The notes beneath the pieces are model-generated. The model searched no databases and was not told the DNA's origin. It saw only the letters and a program-made list of their open reading frames with translations. The position numbers were made by a program, and so were the translations under genes. This document shows, one piece after another, positions 41,898 through 51,042 of a DNA stretch of 64,000 nucleotides (position 1 is its first letter; each line of letters begins with the position of its first letter). Origin of the DNA: Ruminococcaceae bacterium YAD3003 (GTDB lineage: Bacteria > Bacillota > Clostridia > Saccharofermentanales > Saccharofermentanaceae); NCBI GenBank assembly GCA_900107185.1, contig FNPA01000010.1, forward strand, positions 62,001 through 126,000, given 5' to 3'.

Positions 41898-44357
41898 TTA
41901 TTCGTACTTGATCTGTTCGGATATCTTCATCTTCCTCAGATTCTTGATCGGGAAGAGAACCGTTAACGTGAACACCAGTGTAAGAACGACAAAGAAGATT
42001 GCGTTAATAGCAGGGTTTACGGTGATATCCATTACGAGTGATTCTGCGTTCTTCAGTGCGGCACTTATGACGAATGTCAGTACCGAACCGACGATCACAC
42101 CCATAGCCGATGCTGTTATTGAAGTTATGAGAACTTCCTTGAAGAGAATGCCGGAGAGCTTACCTCTGCCCATTGCTGTTGAGAGGAGAACTGCGCACTC
42201 CTTCTTACGGCCTTCAAAACCGATGAGCTGGTTAGAGATCATGCCGATTGCGGTCATGCCTACCGCGATCGTGATGATCGTAGTTATTATTGCTCTTGTC
42301 TTTGCATTATCACTTCTGTTCTGTTCAATAAGTCCTTCCTTTGTATAAATCTCTGAATATGCGCCCTTTGCATATGTTGAGAGCTGGTCAGAGATGGCAT
42401 CAGGATCTTCACATGAGATCAGGACCATTCCGGGATAATCGAGGAAGAGAGCCTTGTATTCGGACTCAGAAACGATGAGGGACTCGATGCCTCCGTCATA
42501 TGAATTGCTCTCTACGATTGCCTGTACGGTGTATTTACGCTCCTTAGGGAAAACACCTGTAGGGTTGATCGTGACAGTGATCTCGTCTCCTTCAGAAATA
42601 CCCTTTCTGTTTGCGAGTTTCTTGTCGACAAGAACATTTCCGTCTTCGATCTTCTCAGTGTAATCAAATCCTGTGAAGTATTTGTATCCCTCATCAGGAA
42701 GAGCGTAGAAGTAACCGATGATGAATGTTTCTTCTTCGTTGATCGTGAACTCCTGCATTGAGAAGTAAAGGGGTTCAACATCTGTTACGCCGTCCATATG
42801 ATCGATGTATGAGTAATACTTCATAGCCTTTGTGCTGCTCATTACTACATCACAGTCATAAGGAACGTCTGCAACTGTTGCGCCCATTGCTGTTGCGACT
42901 GCATAAACGATGATGCACATTGCTGCAGCAGTAGCACTCAGGACGCCGCTTCCGACGGTGCTCTTGCGTGAGATGGCCTCAGAAGCTGCGAGTGACCATG
43001 CTGCCTTATCATGCTTATCAGAAAATTTCTTGATAAGTGTTGTAACGAGCTTCAGAACTCTCGGGAAGAGGAATGCCAGAGCTGCAACTGCAGTGATGAG
43101 GCAAATGATCGCCGGGAAAATTTTCGATCTGAAGAAGAACGTTACGATTGCGATTGCGAGGCTGACGAGACCCAGGATAAATGTTGATCTGCTGAATCTG
43201 TATTCTGTGTCTCTGTTGTCGAAAATAATGTCTCTGATAGATGTCTTGAGAGCCTTCATGATCGCCTTAAGAGGGATGAGACACTCGATGATGATGGCCA
43301 TCAGGATAACGCCTGCAACGAGTGCACCTGAGAGCGGAGGAATCTGGAATACAGAAGCTCCGGACTCATCTTCTAATGTGAATAACGCACCGAGCATTGC
43401 ATCTCTTATGAGCGAATACAGTCCAACTGCGGGAAGGCTGCCGAAGAGAGCATAGATAACGTTCTCCAAAAGAAGGATCCTTGCCGTACGGGAGGTGCTC
43501 ATACCAAGGCTTCTCAATGTTCCGATGAATGACATTCTCTCATTAACGATTCTGTTGCAGATGGATGCTGTAACGAAGATAACGAGGAGGAATGTGATAA
43601 CGAACATAAGATAGAAAACTGCCTTGATCTCGTCTAACAGTTTCATGTCTGAATCGCTTAAGAAGAGGTCCTGTGTTGATACATCAGCATACGTATCAGT
43701 AAACATCTTCTTTGCATCTTCGATCTTTGTATTGTCATGAACATCAACGAAGATGTAGTTGATCCTTGTATCACCGCAGGCAAGTTTTACAGCAGTGTTC
43801 ATGTTAACGACTGCACTTTTGCTCTGGAGAATAGGATTCTTCATGCTGTCGGGGAAAACTCCTCCGATAGTGAGTTCAACTTCTTCCTTGTTTCTGTCAT
43901 GAACAGTGATCTTATCGCCTGCCTTATATCCGTATGCATCAGCGAAATCTTTGGAGACATACATCTCATCGTCAGCGATATCGATCTTAGCCATGAACTC
44001 CATGTCTTCAGCTTCATCAACATTGAGTCCGTAGATGCTCAGATAATCTGTTGTTACGAAGCAGTATTCACCGTCGATTTCTTTATAAAGCATCTCGGAA
44101 TTTCCGATGATGTTTAATGTATCTGCTTCAGGGAAACCGTCAGGTAAATTACTTAGATCGCTGCCTGTTGAAGTTGCTAGAAAATCTGCTCTGGAAACGC
44201 TGCTCAGATATCCTGTAAGGATCTTTGTCAAACTTCCGCCCATATCAAAGCAGAGCATTGCGCAAAGGCAGCACATGAAGATCGCAAAGCCGACGAGCAG
44301 TGTCCGGAACGGCTTTCCGAAAATATTCTTCAATGAATTCTTAAATATAATATTCAT
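41898..44357 (-). CDS. FtsX-like ABC transporter permease
   Basis: An 819-residue membrane protein. It has an N-terminal helix, a large extracytoplasmic MacB-PCD-like domain (about 45-230), three helices with a first FtsX domain (about 250-380), further helices, a second extracytoplasmic domain and a final FtsX domain (about 690-810). This is the ten-helix layout of mechanotransmission-type transporters. GAGGTGAT precedes the ATG. It lies 15 bp after the M13 peptidase gene. The cargo is unknown; export of a peptide or surface lipid is possible. Confidence 0.93.
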   Translation of the reverse strand: MNIIFKNSLKNIFGKPFRTLLVGFAIFMCCLCAMLCFDMGGSLTKILTGYLSSVSRADFLATSTGSDLSNLPDGFPEADTLNIIGNSEMLYKEIDGEYCFVTTDYLSIYGLNVDEAEDMEFMAKIDIADDEMYVSKDFADAYGYKAGDKITVHDRNKEEVELTIGGVFPDSMKNPILQSKSAVVNMNTAVKLACGDTRINYIFVDVHDNTKIEDAKKMFTDTYADVSTQDLFLSDSDMKLLDEIKAVFYLMFVITFLLVIFVTASICNRIVNERMSFIGTLRSLGMSTSRTARILLLENVIYALFGSLPAVGLYSLIRDAMLGALFTLEDESGASVFQIPPLSGALVAGVILMAIIIECLIPLKAIMKALKTSIRDIIFDNRDTEYRFSRSTFILGLVSLAIAIVTFFFRSKIFPAIICLITAVAALAFLFPRVLKLVTTLIKKFSDKHDKAAWSLAASEAISRKSTVGSGVLSATAAAMCIIVYAVATAMGATVADVPYDCDVVMSSTKAMKYYSYIDHMDGVTDVEPLYFSMQEFTINEEETFIIGYFYALPDEGYKYFTGFDYTEKIEDGNVLVDKKLANRKGISEGDEITVTINPTGVFPKERKYTVQAIVESNSYDGGIESLIVSESEYKALFLDYPGMVLISCEDPDAISDQLSTYAKGAYSEIYTKEGLIEQNRSDNAKTRAIITTIITIAVGMTAIGMISNQLIGFEGRKKECAVLLSTAMGRGKLSGILFKEVLITSITASAMGVIVGSVLTFVISAALKNAESLVMDITVNPAINAIFFVVLTLVFTLTVLFPIKNLRKMKISEQIKYE

Positions 44358-44372
44358 CCTGTTATCACCTCA

Positions 44373-46367
44373 TTAATACCAGCGGGAGATTCTGTTCTCC
44401 GGTGCAACGTACATGCCGTCGCCTTCCTGGATATCGTATGTCTCATAGAAAACATCGAGTGTTGAACAGACCGCATTGACTCTTATGATCGCCGGGCTGT
44501 GCACATCGTATGCGACCTGGTCGATGATCTGTTCATCAGTGCAGATCTGGCACCAGATGGTTGCAAAACTCTCGAAAAGTTTTTCTCTGTCTTCCTGAGT
44601 TGTAGCCAGAGAAGATACACACTCCATGGCGCCTAAGTCGGCGTAGTTCTCGCCTAATGTCTGCTCACCGTCAACGTGGTAAACACCGAAGAAAACAAAG
44701 CTCTCGAAATACTCCACTGCCTTATCGTTACGTGCAATGAGAGTATCCATATCTTCTGTCTTGATCCATGAAGGATCGTATTCACCCTTTGAATTAAAGA
44801 GGATGCAGTTTGAATCAAATGCGTGACCCATCTCGTGTGCGATAACCATTCCGAGACCGCCGAGATTTGTATAGTAGTCAGCATTAACATCGAAGAACGG
44901 AGCGTTTGTGATTGCTACCGTAATCGTGATGTTGTTAAAAGAAGGATTGTAGCATGCATTAAACATCTGCATCGGCATTAAGATATCTTTTCTGGATACG
45001 GGCTCGCCGAGGCTGTCGATCTGCTCCTTCACGGAAATCTTGTGATAAGACAGACAGAACTTGAAATAGTTTTCTGTATTTAAATTCTTGTATTCAGCTG
45101 TATCGTGTCTCTCAAGATCCATACCTGTTACATAGACGATGTTCTCGAGCTTTCTTAACAGCTCGTCTCTTGTCTCCTGGCTGAGCCATGTGGCATTGGA
45201 GATTATCTCTCTGTAACCTGCTCTGATATCGTCACACATACCTATTAATGCGTCATCCATTTCCTTTGAGTAATGACGCTCAACATAAATAGGATCTGTC
45301 TCACTCTCGAAAACATTACTGATCTCTCTGACAGCCTTGTCATGATCAGAAGAATAATCTCTTCCGATGTAACCTGCCATCTGTGTGTAGTGAGGGGAAA
45401 TATACTTCCCGTACTGTGTGATCAGGTTTCCGAGTTCCCATGTCTTAAGAGCATTGAGGTTATCTTCTGTAAATATTGCATTCAGAGCAACGAGCTGATC
45501 GTCATCACTTACACAATATGAATCAACCTTTGAAATATCGAAGCCAATCTCCTTGAGATAAGCATCGATATCAACGTTTGTGAATACATCATCTACCTGT
45601 GATTTAGAGTAGATGGAGCAATATTTGAAACTCATGGGATCTTCAAAAGCTTCGAGATCTGTTGCGGAGAAGAGGTCGATCGCAATGTTTGCGAGTTCAG
45701 TTCCGTATTTACCCGCTGTATCCTCATCGCAGCCTCTTACAGTAAGGATAAGGATCGCATCATCTCTTACACTGTCGATAGCATAGAGCTGGTCTCTCAT
45801 ATCCTGGAAAGATACACCCATAACTCCGTTCAGAGGTACGAATGTCATGACTCTTCTTGTCGGATCGAAAGGATCGACGTCCGGACCAACATTTAAGAAA
45901 CCTGATAATCCGTAATCTCTTACGAGCTTTGCATCGATCTGCATGAGTTCTTCAATAGAAGAAGCATTCTGGATCTCATCCATCAGCTCAACGAGTTCTT
46001 CCGGTATCGGTTCGTTCTCGAAATCGTAAGCTGAATACAGGTCATATGCATTCTTGATGATGTATTCCTCGCTGCCTTTCTCGTATCCGCTGCCGGCAAC
46101 AACGTCATCGATAATTTCCTCGATCTGGTCATCGATCAGCTTCTGGTCAAAAGCAGCCCTTGCCGTGGATGTACCATACTCAAACTCAACGTCTTCAAAA
46201 CGCTCTTCGTTGACGTATCTGTAAAAATCATCCTTGGGACTGGCCGGTCCTAATTCAGGAACCGTTTCCGTACTCTCGGTAACTTCCGGAAGCGGTGCGC
46301 CGCACCCGGTCACAACTATGGACAAAACCATAGCAGCCGCCAGTGATGTCACTGCGAACTTTTTCAT
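44373..46367 (-). CDS. M13 (neprilysin-like) metallopeptidase lipoprotein
   Basis: A 664-residue zinc endopeptidase. I chose the ATG at 46367 (GGGAGTAGGA upstream), giving a signal peptide with lipobox VTGC (Cys22) and a short Glu/Thr linker. The active site is complete: HEMGH with the third zinc ligand Glu in ENYADLGAM, and the substrate-binding NAPFF. M13 enzymes cleave oligopeptides outside the cell. As first gene of an operon with the FtsX-type ABC transporter, it may degrade or mature the transporter's peptide. Three AACCTTAA words lie upstream. Confidence 0.94.
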   Translation of the reverse strand: MKKFAVTSLAAAMVLSIVVTGCGAPLPEVTESTETVPELGPASPKDDFYRYVNEERFEDVEFEYGTSTARAAFDQKLIDDQIEEIIDDVVAGSGYEKGSEEYIIKNAYDLYSAYDFENEPIPEELVELMDEIQNASSIEELMQIDAKLVRDYGLSGFLNVGPDVDPFDPTRRVMTFVPLNGVMGVSFQDMRDQLYAIDSVRDDAILILTVRGCDEDTAGKYGTELANIAIDLFSATDLEAFEDPMSFKYCSIYSKSQVDDVFTNVDIDAYLKEIGFDISKVDSYCVSDDDQLVALNAIFTEDNLNALKTWELGNLITQYGKYISPHYTQMAGYIGRDYSSDHDKAVREISNVFESETDPIYVERHYSKEMDDALIGMCDDIRAGYREIISNATWLSQETRDELLRKLENIVYVTGMDLERHDTAEYKNLNTENYFKFCLSYHKISVKEQIDSLGEPVSRKDILMPMQMFNACYNPSFNNITITVAITNAPFFDVNADYYTNLGGLGMVIAHEMGHAFDSNCILFNSKGEYDPSWIKTEDMDTLIARNDKAVEYFESFVFFGVYHVDGEQTLGENYADLGAMECVSSLATTQEDREKLFESFATIWCQICTDEQIIDQVAYDVHSPAIIRVNAVCSTLDVFYETYDIQEGDGMYVAPENRISRWY

Positions 46368-46413
46368 AATTCCTACTCCCTCATGTTTTTTTGTAACCAA
46401 ATATTACAGATAC

Positions 46414-46454
46414 AACCTTAACACAAATGGAGTCTAACCTTAACAAAACCTTAA
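46414..46454 (-). promoter_or_regulatory. Three phased AACCTTAA repeats upstream of the M13-ABC operon
   Basis: AACCTTAA occurs at 46414-46421, 46436-46443 and 46447-46454, with spacings of 22 and 11 bp, that is, on one face of the helix. Read on the minus strand, 46440-46454 is TTAAG-N5-GTTAA, the motif also found at 26315 and 36142. It is a candidate site for an OmpR/PhoB-class regulator. Confidence 0.55.
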
Positions 46455-46586
46455 ATCGTTTTTATAAATATACTTTCGCGTTTTGTGGCTTTCGAGCGTA
46501 TACAAAAGCTAAAAAACTTGTGTATAGATAATAAATGTGTTAATTTTCTTTGCGATATCAGTATTAAGAATAAGGGGAAATTTATT

Positions 46587-47819
46587 ATGCAGCAGGTAAC
46601 TAACCAGCAAAAACTTAAGCCGTGGATGGGTTTTGCCCTCTTCGCATTTGTAATGTTATATTTCATCTTCGTATGCATACCGATGCAGAGCAATTGGGGC
46701 GTTTGGGGTCTCGTTGCTACGGAGGTTTCATTACTCATTATCGCTATCGTATACGGACTTATCTTTAAGATTCCGTTGAAGGAGATGTTCCCGGTCAAGA
46801 AATTCACCGCAAGAGATTTCTTCGGTTCGCTCTTTCTCGTAGTTGGCGGATCTCTATTCGGACTCATCAGCGTCGCACTCGTAGGTACGCTCATCCCTTC
46901 TTCAGTTGAAGGCAGTGATGTATCAGCCATATCCGAATATATTACGAATGGCCCGGGATACATTATTCTGGTGCTCGTTATGGCACTCTCACCTGCCATC
47001 TGCGAAGAAGCAATTCACAGAGGTGCTATCTTAACTAACTTCAGAAGCATAAAGAAAGAATGGGTTGTTGTGCTCATCATGGCAATCTTCTTCGGCCTCA
47101 ACCATCTGTCCGTATTAAGATTCATCAACACGGCAATACTCGGTGCTGCCCTGTCCTATATCGTGATCAAGAAGAACAATATCCTTCTGTCTTCAATGAT
47201 GCATTTCATATTGAATTTCTCTGCTTCATCGATCAGCTATATATCATCCAGATTGCTGAAGAGCATAACAGGCAGTGGTTTGTCCGGAAGCGATATCTCT
47301 AATGTTATGAACGCGGGCACAATGAAAACCGTATTGGGTACATATCTCCTTTACGGCACAGTTGCTCCTTTCCTCATCGTATTGGGACTCATGCTCCTTA
47401 ATCCCGCCGCACACAAGAAGATCAGGTTCCTCTTTGCCGGAATCGTTGCAGTTATCTGCCTCGTAAGCTCCGTCGGAATGACAGCATATAACACAATGAA
47501 CAATAAGATTGCCACAGCAAACTTCAGCTACACAGTCGTTCAGGAAAACGTAGATATGCCCGGTATCGATGTTGATATCGAGAAGGAGGGCAACTATGCG
47601 ATCGTATGCGTACTCATGAAGGCAGATGGCGAATATACTGCAAAACTCGTAGATGAGAACGGGAATGTTGTCAGCGAAGACGAGATCCCTGAAGGCTCTA
47701 TCCGCACACTCTCTGTTAACAAGCAGTTAGAGCCAGGCCACTATCAGCTGATCATGCATAACGGTAAGGGAAGTAACGGTGACACACCGGTGTTCTCGGT
47801 TCAGGTGAATAAAGTGTAA
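46587..47819 (+). CDS. CPBP intramembrane metalloprotease with extracellular C-terminal domain
   Basis: A 410-residue protein. About eight membrane helices lie in residues 12-320, with the CPBP motifs EEAIHRG (EExxxR) and FFGLNHLSV; a C-terminal domain of about 90 residues after the last helix is beta-rich and probably extracytoplasmic. I chose the ATG at 46587, behind AAGGGGAAA. It is divergent from the M13-ABC operon and shares its regulatory region, which suggests joint control. Confidence 0.88.
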   Translation: MQQVTNQQKLKPWMGFALFAFVMLYFIFVCIPMQSNWGVWGLVATEVSLLIIAIVYGLIFKIPLKEMFPVKKFTARDFFGSLFLVVGGSLFGLISVALVGTLIPSSVEGSDVSAISEYITNGPGYIILVLVMALSPAICEEAIHRGAILTNFRSIKKEWVVVLIMAIFFGLNHLSVLRFINTAILGAALSYIVIKKNNILLSSMMHFILNFSASSISYISSRLLKSITGSGLSGSDISNVMNAGTMKTVLGTYLLYGTVAPFLIVLGLMLLNPAAHKKIRFLFAGIVAVICLVSSVGMTAYNTMNNKIATANFSYTVVQENVDMPGIDVDIEKEGNYAIVCVLMKADGEYTAKLVDENGNVVSEDEIPEGSIRTLSVNKQLEPGHYQLIMHNGKGSNGDTPVFSVQVNKV

Positions 47820-47845
47820 GCAGGTTTCTTGTCCTATTATCTGAC

Positions 47846-47887
47846 TTGAAAAACCCTTTGGCCGGTATATACTGTGTATATACCGGC
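47846..47887 (+). promoter_or_regulatory. mazEF promoter with overlapping perfect palindrome
   Basis: TTGAAA (47846-47851) and TATACT (47868-47873) are 16 bp apart. A perfect inverted repeat with 12-bp arms, GCCGGTATATAC (47861-47872) and GTATATACCGGC (47876-47887), covers the -10. It is the expected site of MazE or MazEF autorepression. Confidence 0.85.
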
Positions 47888-47912
47888 TGATTCTATAAAG
47901 GGGGGATTGATT

Positions 47913-48158
47913 ATGACTGTTAAGATTCAAAAATGGGGTAACAGTCAGGGCATCAGGATTCCTAAATATATTCTTGATGAACTGACATGGAATGAGAATG
48001 AGACTGTCGACTTAATGGTTCAAAACGGAAAGATAATCATTGAACGTATTAAGCCCTCTACAAGGCAGAATATCTATGAACTGTTCGATGGATATAAAGG
48101 CAAATATGAACCTTCCGAGATTGATTGGGGCGACCCGTCCGGGAGGGAAATATGGTAA
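47913..48158 (+). CDS. mazE: MazE-like antitoxin (AbrB fold)
   Basis: An 81-residue protein. The N-terminal AbrB/MazE swapped-hairpin domain is clear (KIQKWGNSQGIRIPKYIL, residues 4-21) and would bind DNA and form dimers; the acidic C-terminal tail (EPSEIDWGDP) is the usual toxin-blocking part. GGGGGGATT precedes the ATG. The gene overlaps the toxin gene by 7 bp. Confidence 0.92.
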   Translation: MTVKIQKWGNSQGIRIPKYILDELTWNENETVDLMVQNGKIIIERIKPSTRQNIYELFDGYKGKYEPSEIDWGDPSGREIW

Positions 48159-48484
48159 AACAAGGCGACATCATCAAGGTTAATTTCAACCCTCAAAAAG
48201 GACACGAACAGGCAGGTTTCAGACCAGCTCTCGTTATCAGTAATAACGAATTCATTAAGAGGACCAGACTGGCAATAGTCTGTCCCATAACAAATACTGA
48301 CAACGGGTTTCCTCTTCATGTCAGATTAGATGGCAGAACCAAAACCGGCGGTGTGGTTTTGTGTGAACATATAAGGACTTTGGACCTTGAATCAAGACCT
48401 CATAAAACTGTTGAAAAGATTCCGGCAGATTTGTTGGAACGTGTAACTGATATTGTTTTTGCAGAAGTTGAGATAGTAAATTAA
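48152..48484 (+). CDS. mazF: MazF-like endoribonuclease toxin
   Basis: A 110-residue toxin of the PemK/MazF family. The N terminus (QGDIIKVNFNPQKGHEQAGFRPALVIS) is the conserved beta-barrel with the catalytic Arg in GFRPALV and the later Thr/Ser-bearing strand (VCPITN). It cleaves mRNA at short sequences when not bound by MazE. I chose the ATG at 48152, behind GGGAGGG inside the antitoxin gene. Confidence 0.93.
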   Translation: MVKQGDIIKVNFNPQKGHEQAGFRPALVISNNEFIKRTRLAIVCPITNTDNGFPLHVRLDGRTKTGGVVLCEHIRTLDLESRPHKTVEKIPADLLERVTDIVFAEVEIVN

Positions 48485-48503
48485 TCAGGACTTATAAATC
48501 CTG

Positions 48504-49802
48504 TTACTCTTCAATATTTACCGTGCGCACATATCTGCTCAGCGCGTATTCACCATCGTGTGATTCACCAGGGAAATATGCACTCATGTCGCCGGCTTTT
48601 GTTACACGGACAATTCCAAGACTCGTGAATAATTTTGCGAGTTCATCGCGCTCACTGTCAGGACAGATGAGACCTGCTGTCTGAAGGTAATGGCGGTGCT
48701 CAAATAATACTTTGCCGATATCTTTTTTAGACAATGGTTTAACCAGAACATTACACATCATGGGAGATAATTCGAGTGCACTGTCTGATGCAATAATTAC
48801 GCTGACACCGCGGCCTCTTAGCACGTTATCTGAAGACTTCTCTTCCTGTTCAAGATAACCCATGAGACGGCGCGTGTACGAAACCAGCGTATCGCGGGCG
48901 ACAATGCCTATCTCATTGGATGCATTCTCGTTTGCTGCCTTCTCGAGTAACGGCAAAAATCTCTCTGCAAACGCCTTAACTTCATCCATATCTTCAGTAT
49001 CTATATATATGACCTGACAGCTGCTGCAGAGGAGTTGCTTTGTGGTTGCGATATGATGTGCGAGATCATCGAGCTGTGCGTCCAGATCAGCGGTTTTATT
49101 TGCCTGAGTTATATAGCAGAAACCTAACTTCTGGCCCCACTCGATTATTTTCGCGCCGGTAGGTGCGAGACCTCTTACTGCTTCGATCGCAGCATCACTT
49201 CCCCACACGCTGATGCCGTGGCAGAGACCTGCCATTTTGCGCATACCCTGTATATCAGTCGATGACGTATCGAAAACATAAATATAATCTGCGAGTTCAC
49301 TTCTGTATTCGATCAGCTGCAAAAGAAGTTTTATTGTAAGACCGTTATCTGCAGAAGGGAGTTTTAAGATGTTGATGTTGCCTGCCAGGAGTCCTTCGAC
49401 TACTGAATATGCAGGGAGGAAATCCATGTTGCCTGCAGAGATGTGGAAGATGACGCCGAGAGGCACTTTCCTGACACGGATCTGTGAGAAACCATCAACA
49501 GGATCTGTAATGTATTCTTCAGTATCACCCAGTTCAGTCCTGATCTTTGCGCGGAGCTGCTCTCCGGATAACAGCGATACAGCCTGCTTCTTATATGTCT
49601 CAACAACGTCCTGCGGAAGGTCAGCGAGCAGATCGTTAAACTTACCGTCCAATAAATCCATTCTGAGGTGAATGACTGCATCGACAACAACTTCAGGATC
49701 GAGCGTTTTATTTGCAAGAATTCCGGGGATCTTTTCTGTCAGCTCATCTAAGAGTCTTCCCTGCTCAGAACTCTCATATGTTTTACCGTCAAAGAGGATC
49801 AT
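48504..49802 (-). CDS. Acyl-CoA/acyl-protein reductase, LuxC-like
   Basis: A 432-residue aldehyde-dehydrogenase-like enzyme. LuxC reductases turn a fatty acyl thioester into aldehyde with NADPH. Visible features are the nucleotide-binding region (FHISAGNMDFLP, about 85-96) and the cysteine-containing CSSCQVIYID (about 255), which fits the acyl-carrying Cys. The start at 49802 overlaps the LuxE-like stop (ATGA) and has GGGGGT upstream. There are no luciferase genes, so the aldehyde serves another purpose. Confidence 0.85.
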   Translation of the reverse strand: MILFDGKTYESSEQGRLLDELTEKIPGILANKTLDPEVVVDAVIHLRMDLLDGKFNDLLADLPQDVVETYKKQAVSLLSGEQLRAKIRTELGDTEEYITDPVDGFSQIRVRKVPLGVIFHISAGNMDFLPAYSVVEGLLAGNINILKLPSADNGLTIKLLLQLIEYRSELADYIYVFDTSSTDIQGMRKMAGLCHGISVWGSDAAIEAVRGLAPTGAKIIEWGQKLGFCYITQANKTADLDAQLDDLAHHIATTKQLLCSSCQVIYIDTEDMDEVKAFAERFLPLLEKAANENASNEIGIVARDTLVSYTRRLMGYLEQEEKSSDNVLRGRGVSVIIASDSALELSPMMCNVLVKPLSKKDIGKVLFEHRHYLQTAGLICPDSERDELAKLFTSLGIVRVTKAGDMSAYFPGESHDGEYALSRYVRTVNIEE

Positions 49803-50902
49803 ACATTTACCCCCTTCAGAATGTCGGCAGCACCTGCCGCACATGTCTTGATCTCAGTAGGCGCGACGCGTCCGATAATTTCCAGGTAAGGTGATTTGAC
49901 ACCGCAAGGACAGTCGCTGCCGTCGTGAAGGATGCCGAGATCGTCAGTCATAACTGACAGGATCGGCGATGCTTTGCAGAGCGGCGAGATCAGATTAACC
50001 AGGCCCGTCTTACCATTTTCCAGCGGCTCAAGATTTACCGGATCGCGGATAACGATGTTGCTGTATACGGGAACGTGGAAGTGATGTCCCGTGCATGCGG
50101 TATAAAGGATCGGATGCTCTACTGCGCCGAAGAATTCAACGATGTTTTCTTCATCGATACCAAGCGTTTTCTTGGCCATCTTATAGAAAGTCTCTTTATC
50201 TGCCGCCTCACGGTAGAACTGTTTCCATCCGCCGCCGAGCATTATTTTCGAGCCCTTGGGGAGTTTAAAATACAGTTTCTTCTCATCAAGCAACTGGAAC
50301 AGGAAAAATGTGTAGGACGGGAATCCCATGAAGCGGACGGGCGCTTTGCCTTTTTCATACTTTCGAAGTGCGGCAACGATACCTTCAAAATCAGGTTTGT
50401 AGCCGTCATGAGTATGCTTCAGGATATATTTGCGGCTGATCGCGGGAGCGAGCAAAGTCGTGAGATAAGCGGTCTTAACTACCGCAGTCTTGTTCGAACG
50501 GTGAGGCTTATAACCCATTACGATATAGCGGCACGGCTTCATGCTGATTATGCCGTGATAACGCATGAGCTTTACGGACATCTTGAGAGCGGAAATCAAG
50601 GCGCCCCACTCGAAGAAAATGTGGCTCGCGTGGCCGCTCGTTCCTGATGAAGTTGCCATAATGGTATAAGGGCCTGCTCTGAATTCGTGCTGCTTCATGA
50701 GCATCGTGGGAATGACTGGAATGTCGTGGACACTCTTAATGTCACCGGCAGAACGGATATTAAGTCCATCTGCGATCTTCTTATAGTCTTCACAATGGGT
50801 GATGAGGTGGTTGAAATTCTCTTTGCACGCGCCAAGAAACAACTCCGACCGGTTGCAGTCGTAAGGGTCCTTGCTCGAGAACAGTTTCCTGCGCAATTTC
50901 AT
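49799..50902 (-). CDS. Acyl-protein synthetase, LuxE-like
   Basis: A 367-residue member of the acyl-adenylating superfamily. LuxE activates a fatty acid with ATP and passes it to the LuxC cysteine. The adenylate-binding Ser/Thr/Gly motif is seen as ATSSGTSGHAS (about residues 84-94), with further GGGWKQFYR and EFFGAVEHPI. It forms an operon with the LuxC-like gene. Likely products are fatty aldehydes or alcohols for lipid or secondary-metabolite synthesis. A -10 (TATAAT, complement of 50952-50957) lies upstream. Confidence 0.87.
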   Translation of the reverse strand: MKLRRKLFSSKDPYDCNRSELFLGACKENFNHLITHCEDYKKIADGLNIRSAGDIKSVHDIPVIPTMLMKQHEFRAGPYTIMATSSGTSGHASHIFFEWGALISALKMSVKLMRYHGIISMKPCRYIVMGYKPHRSNKTAVVKTAYLTTLLAPAISRKYILKHTHDGYKPDFEGIVAALRKYEKGKAPVRFMGFPSYTFFLFQLLDEKKLYFKLPKGSKIMLGGGWKQFYREAADKETFYKMAKKTLGIDEENIVEFFGAVEHPILYTACTGHHFHVPVYSNIVIRDPVNLEPLENGKTGLVNLISPLCKASPILSVMTDDLGILHDGSDCPCGVKSPYLEIIGRVAPTEIKTCAAGAADILKGVNV

Positions 50903-50993
50903 ATGTGATCCCCCATCTCGAAAGTGCGTACGATTCCTATTACTTCAGACTATTATACAATACGCCGAAGGTTTCCCATACACGCATCAAAAA

Positions 50994-51015
50994 AGGGCAG
51001 TCAGAAAACTGCCCT
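50994..51015 (-). terminator. Terminator of the small zinc-ribbon gene
   Basis: AGGGCAG (50994-51000) and CTGCCCT (51009-51015) form the stem, followed by TTTTTT on the minus strand. Confidence 0.9.
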
Positions 51016-51042
51016 CTCATTTGTTCTGATTGATTGTAAAGA

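Noticed and set aside
50075-50647. Plus-strand frame of 190 codons opposite the LuxE-like gene
   Set aside because: Antisense shadow without start signals.
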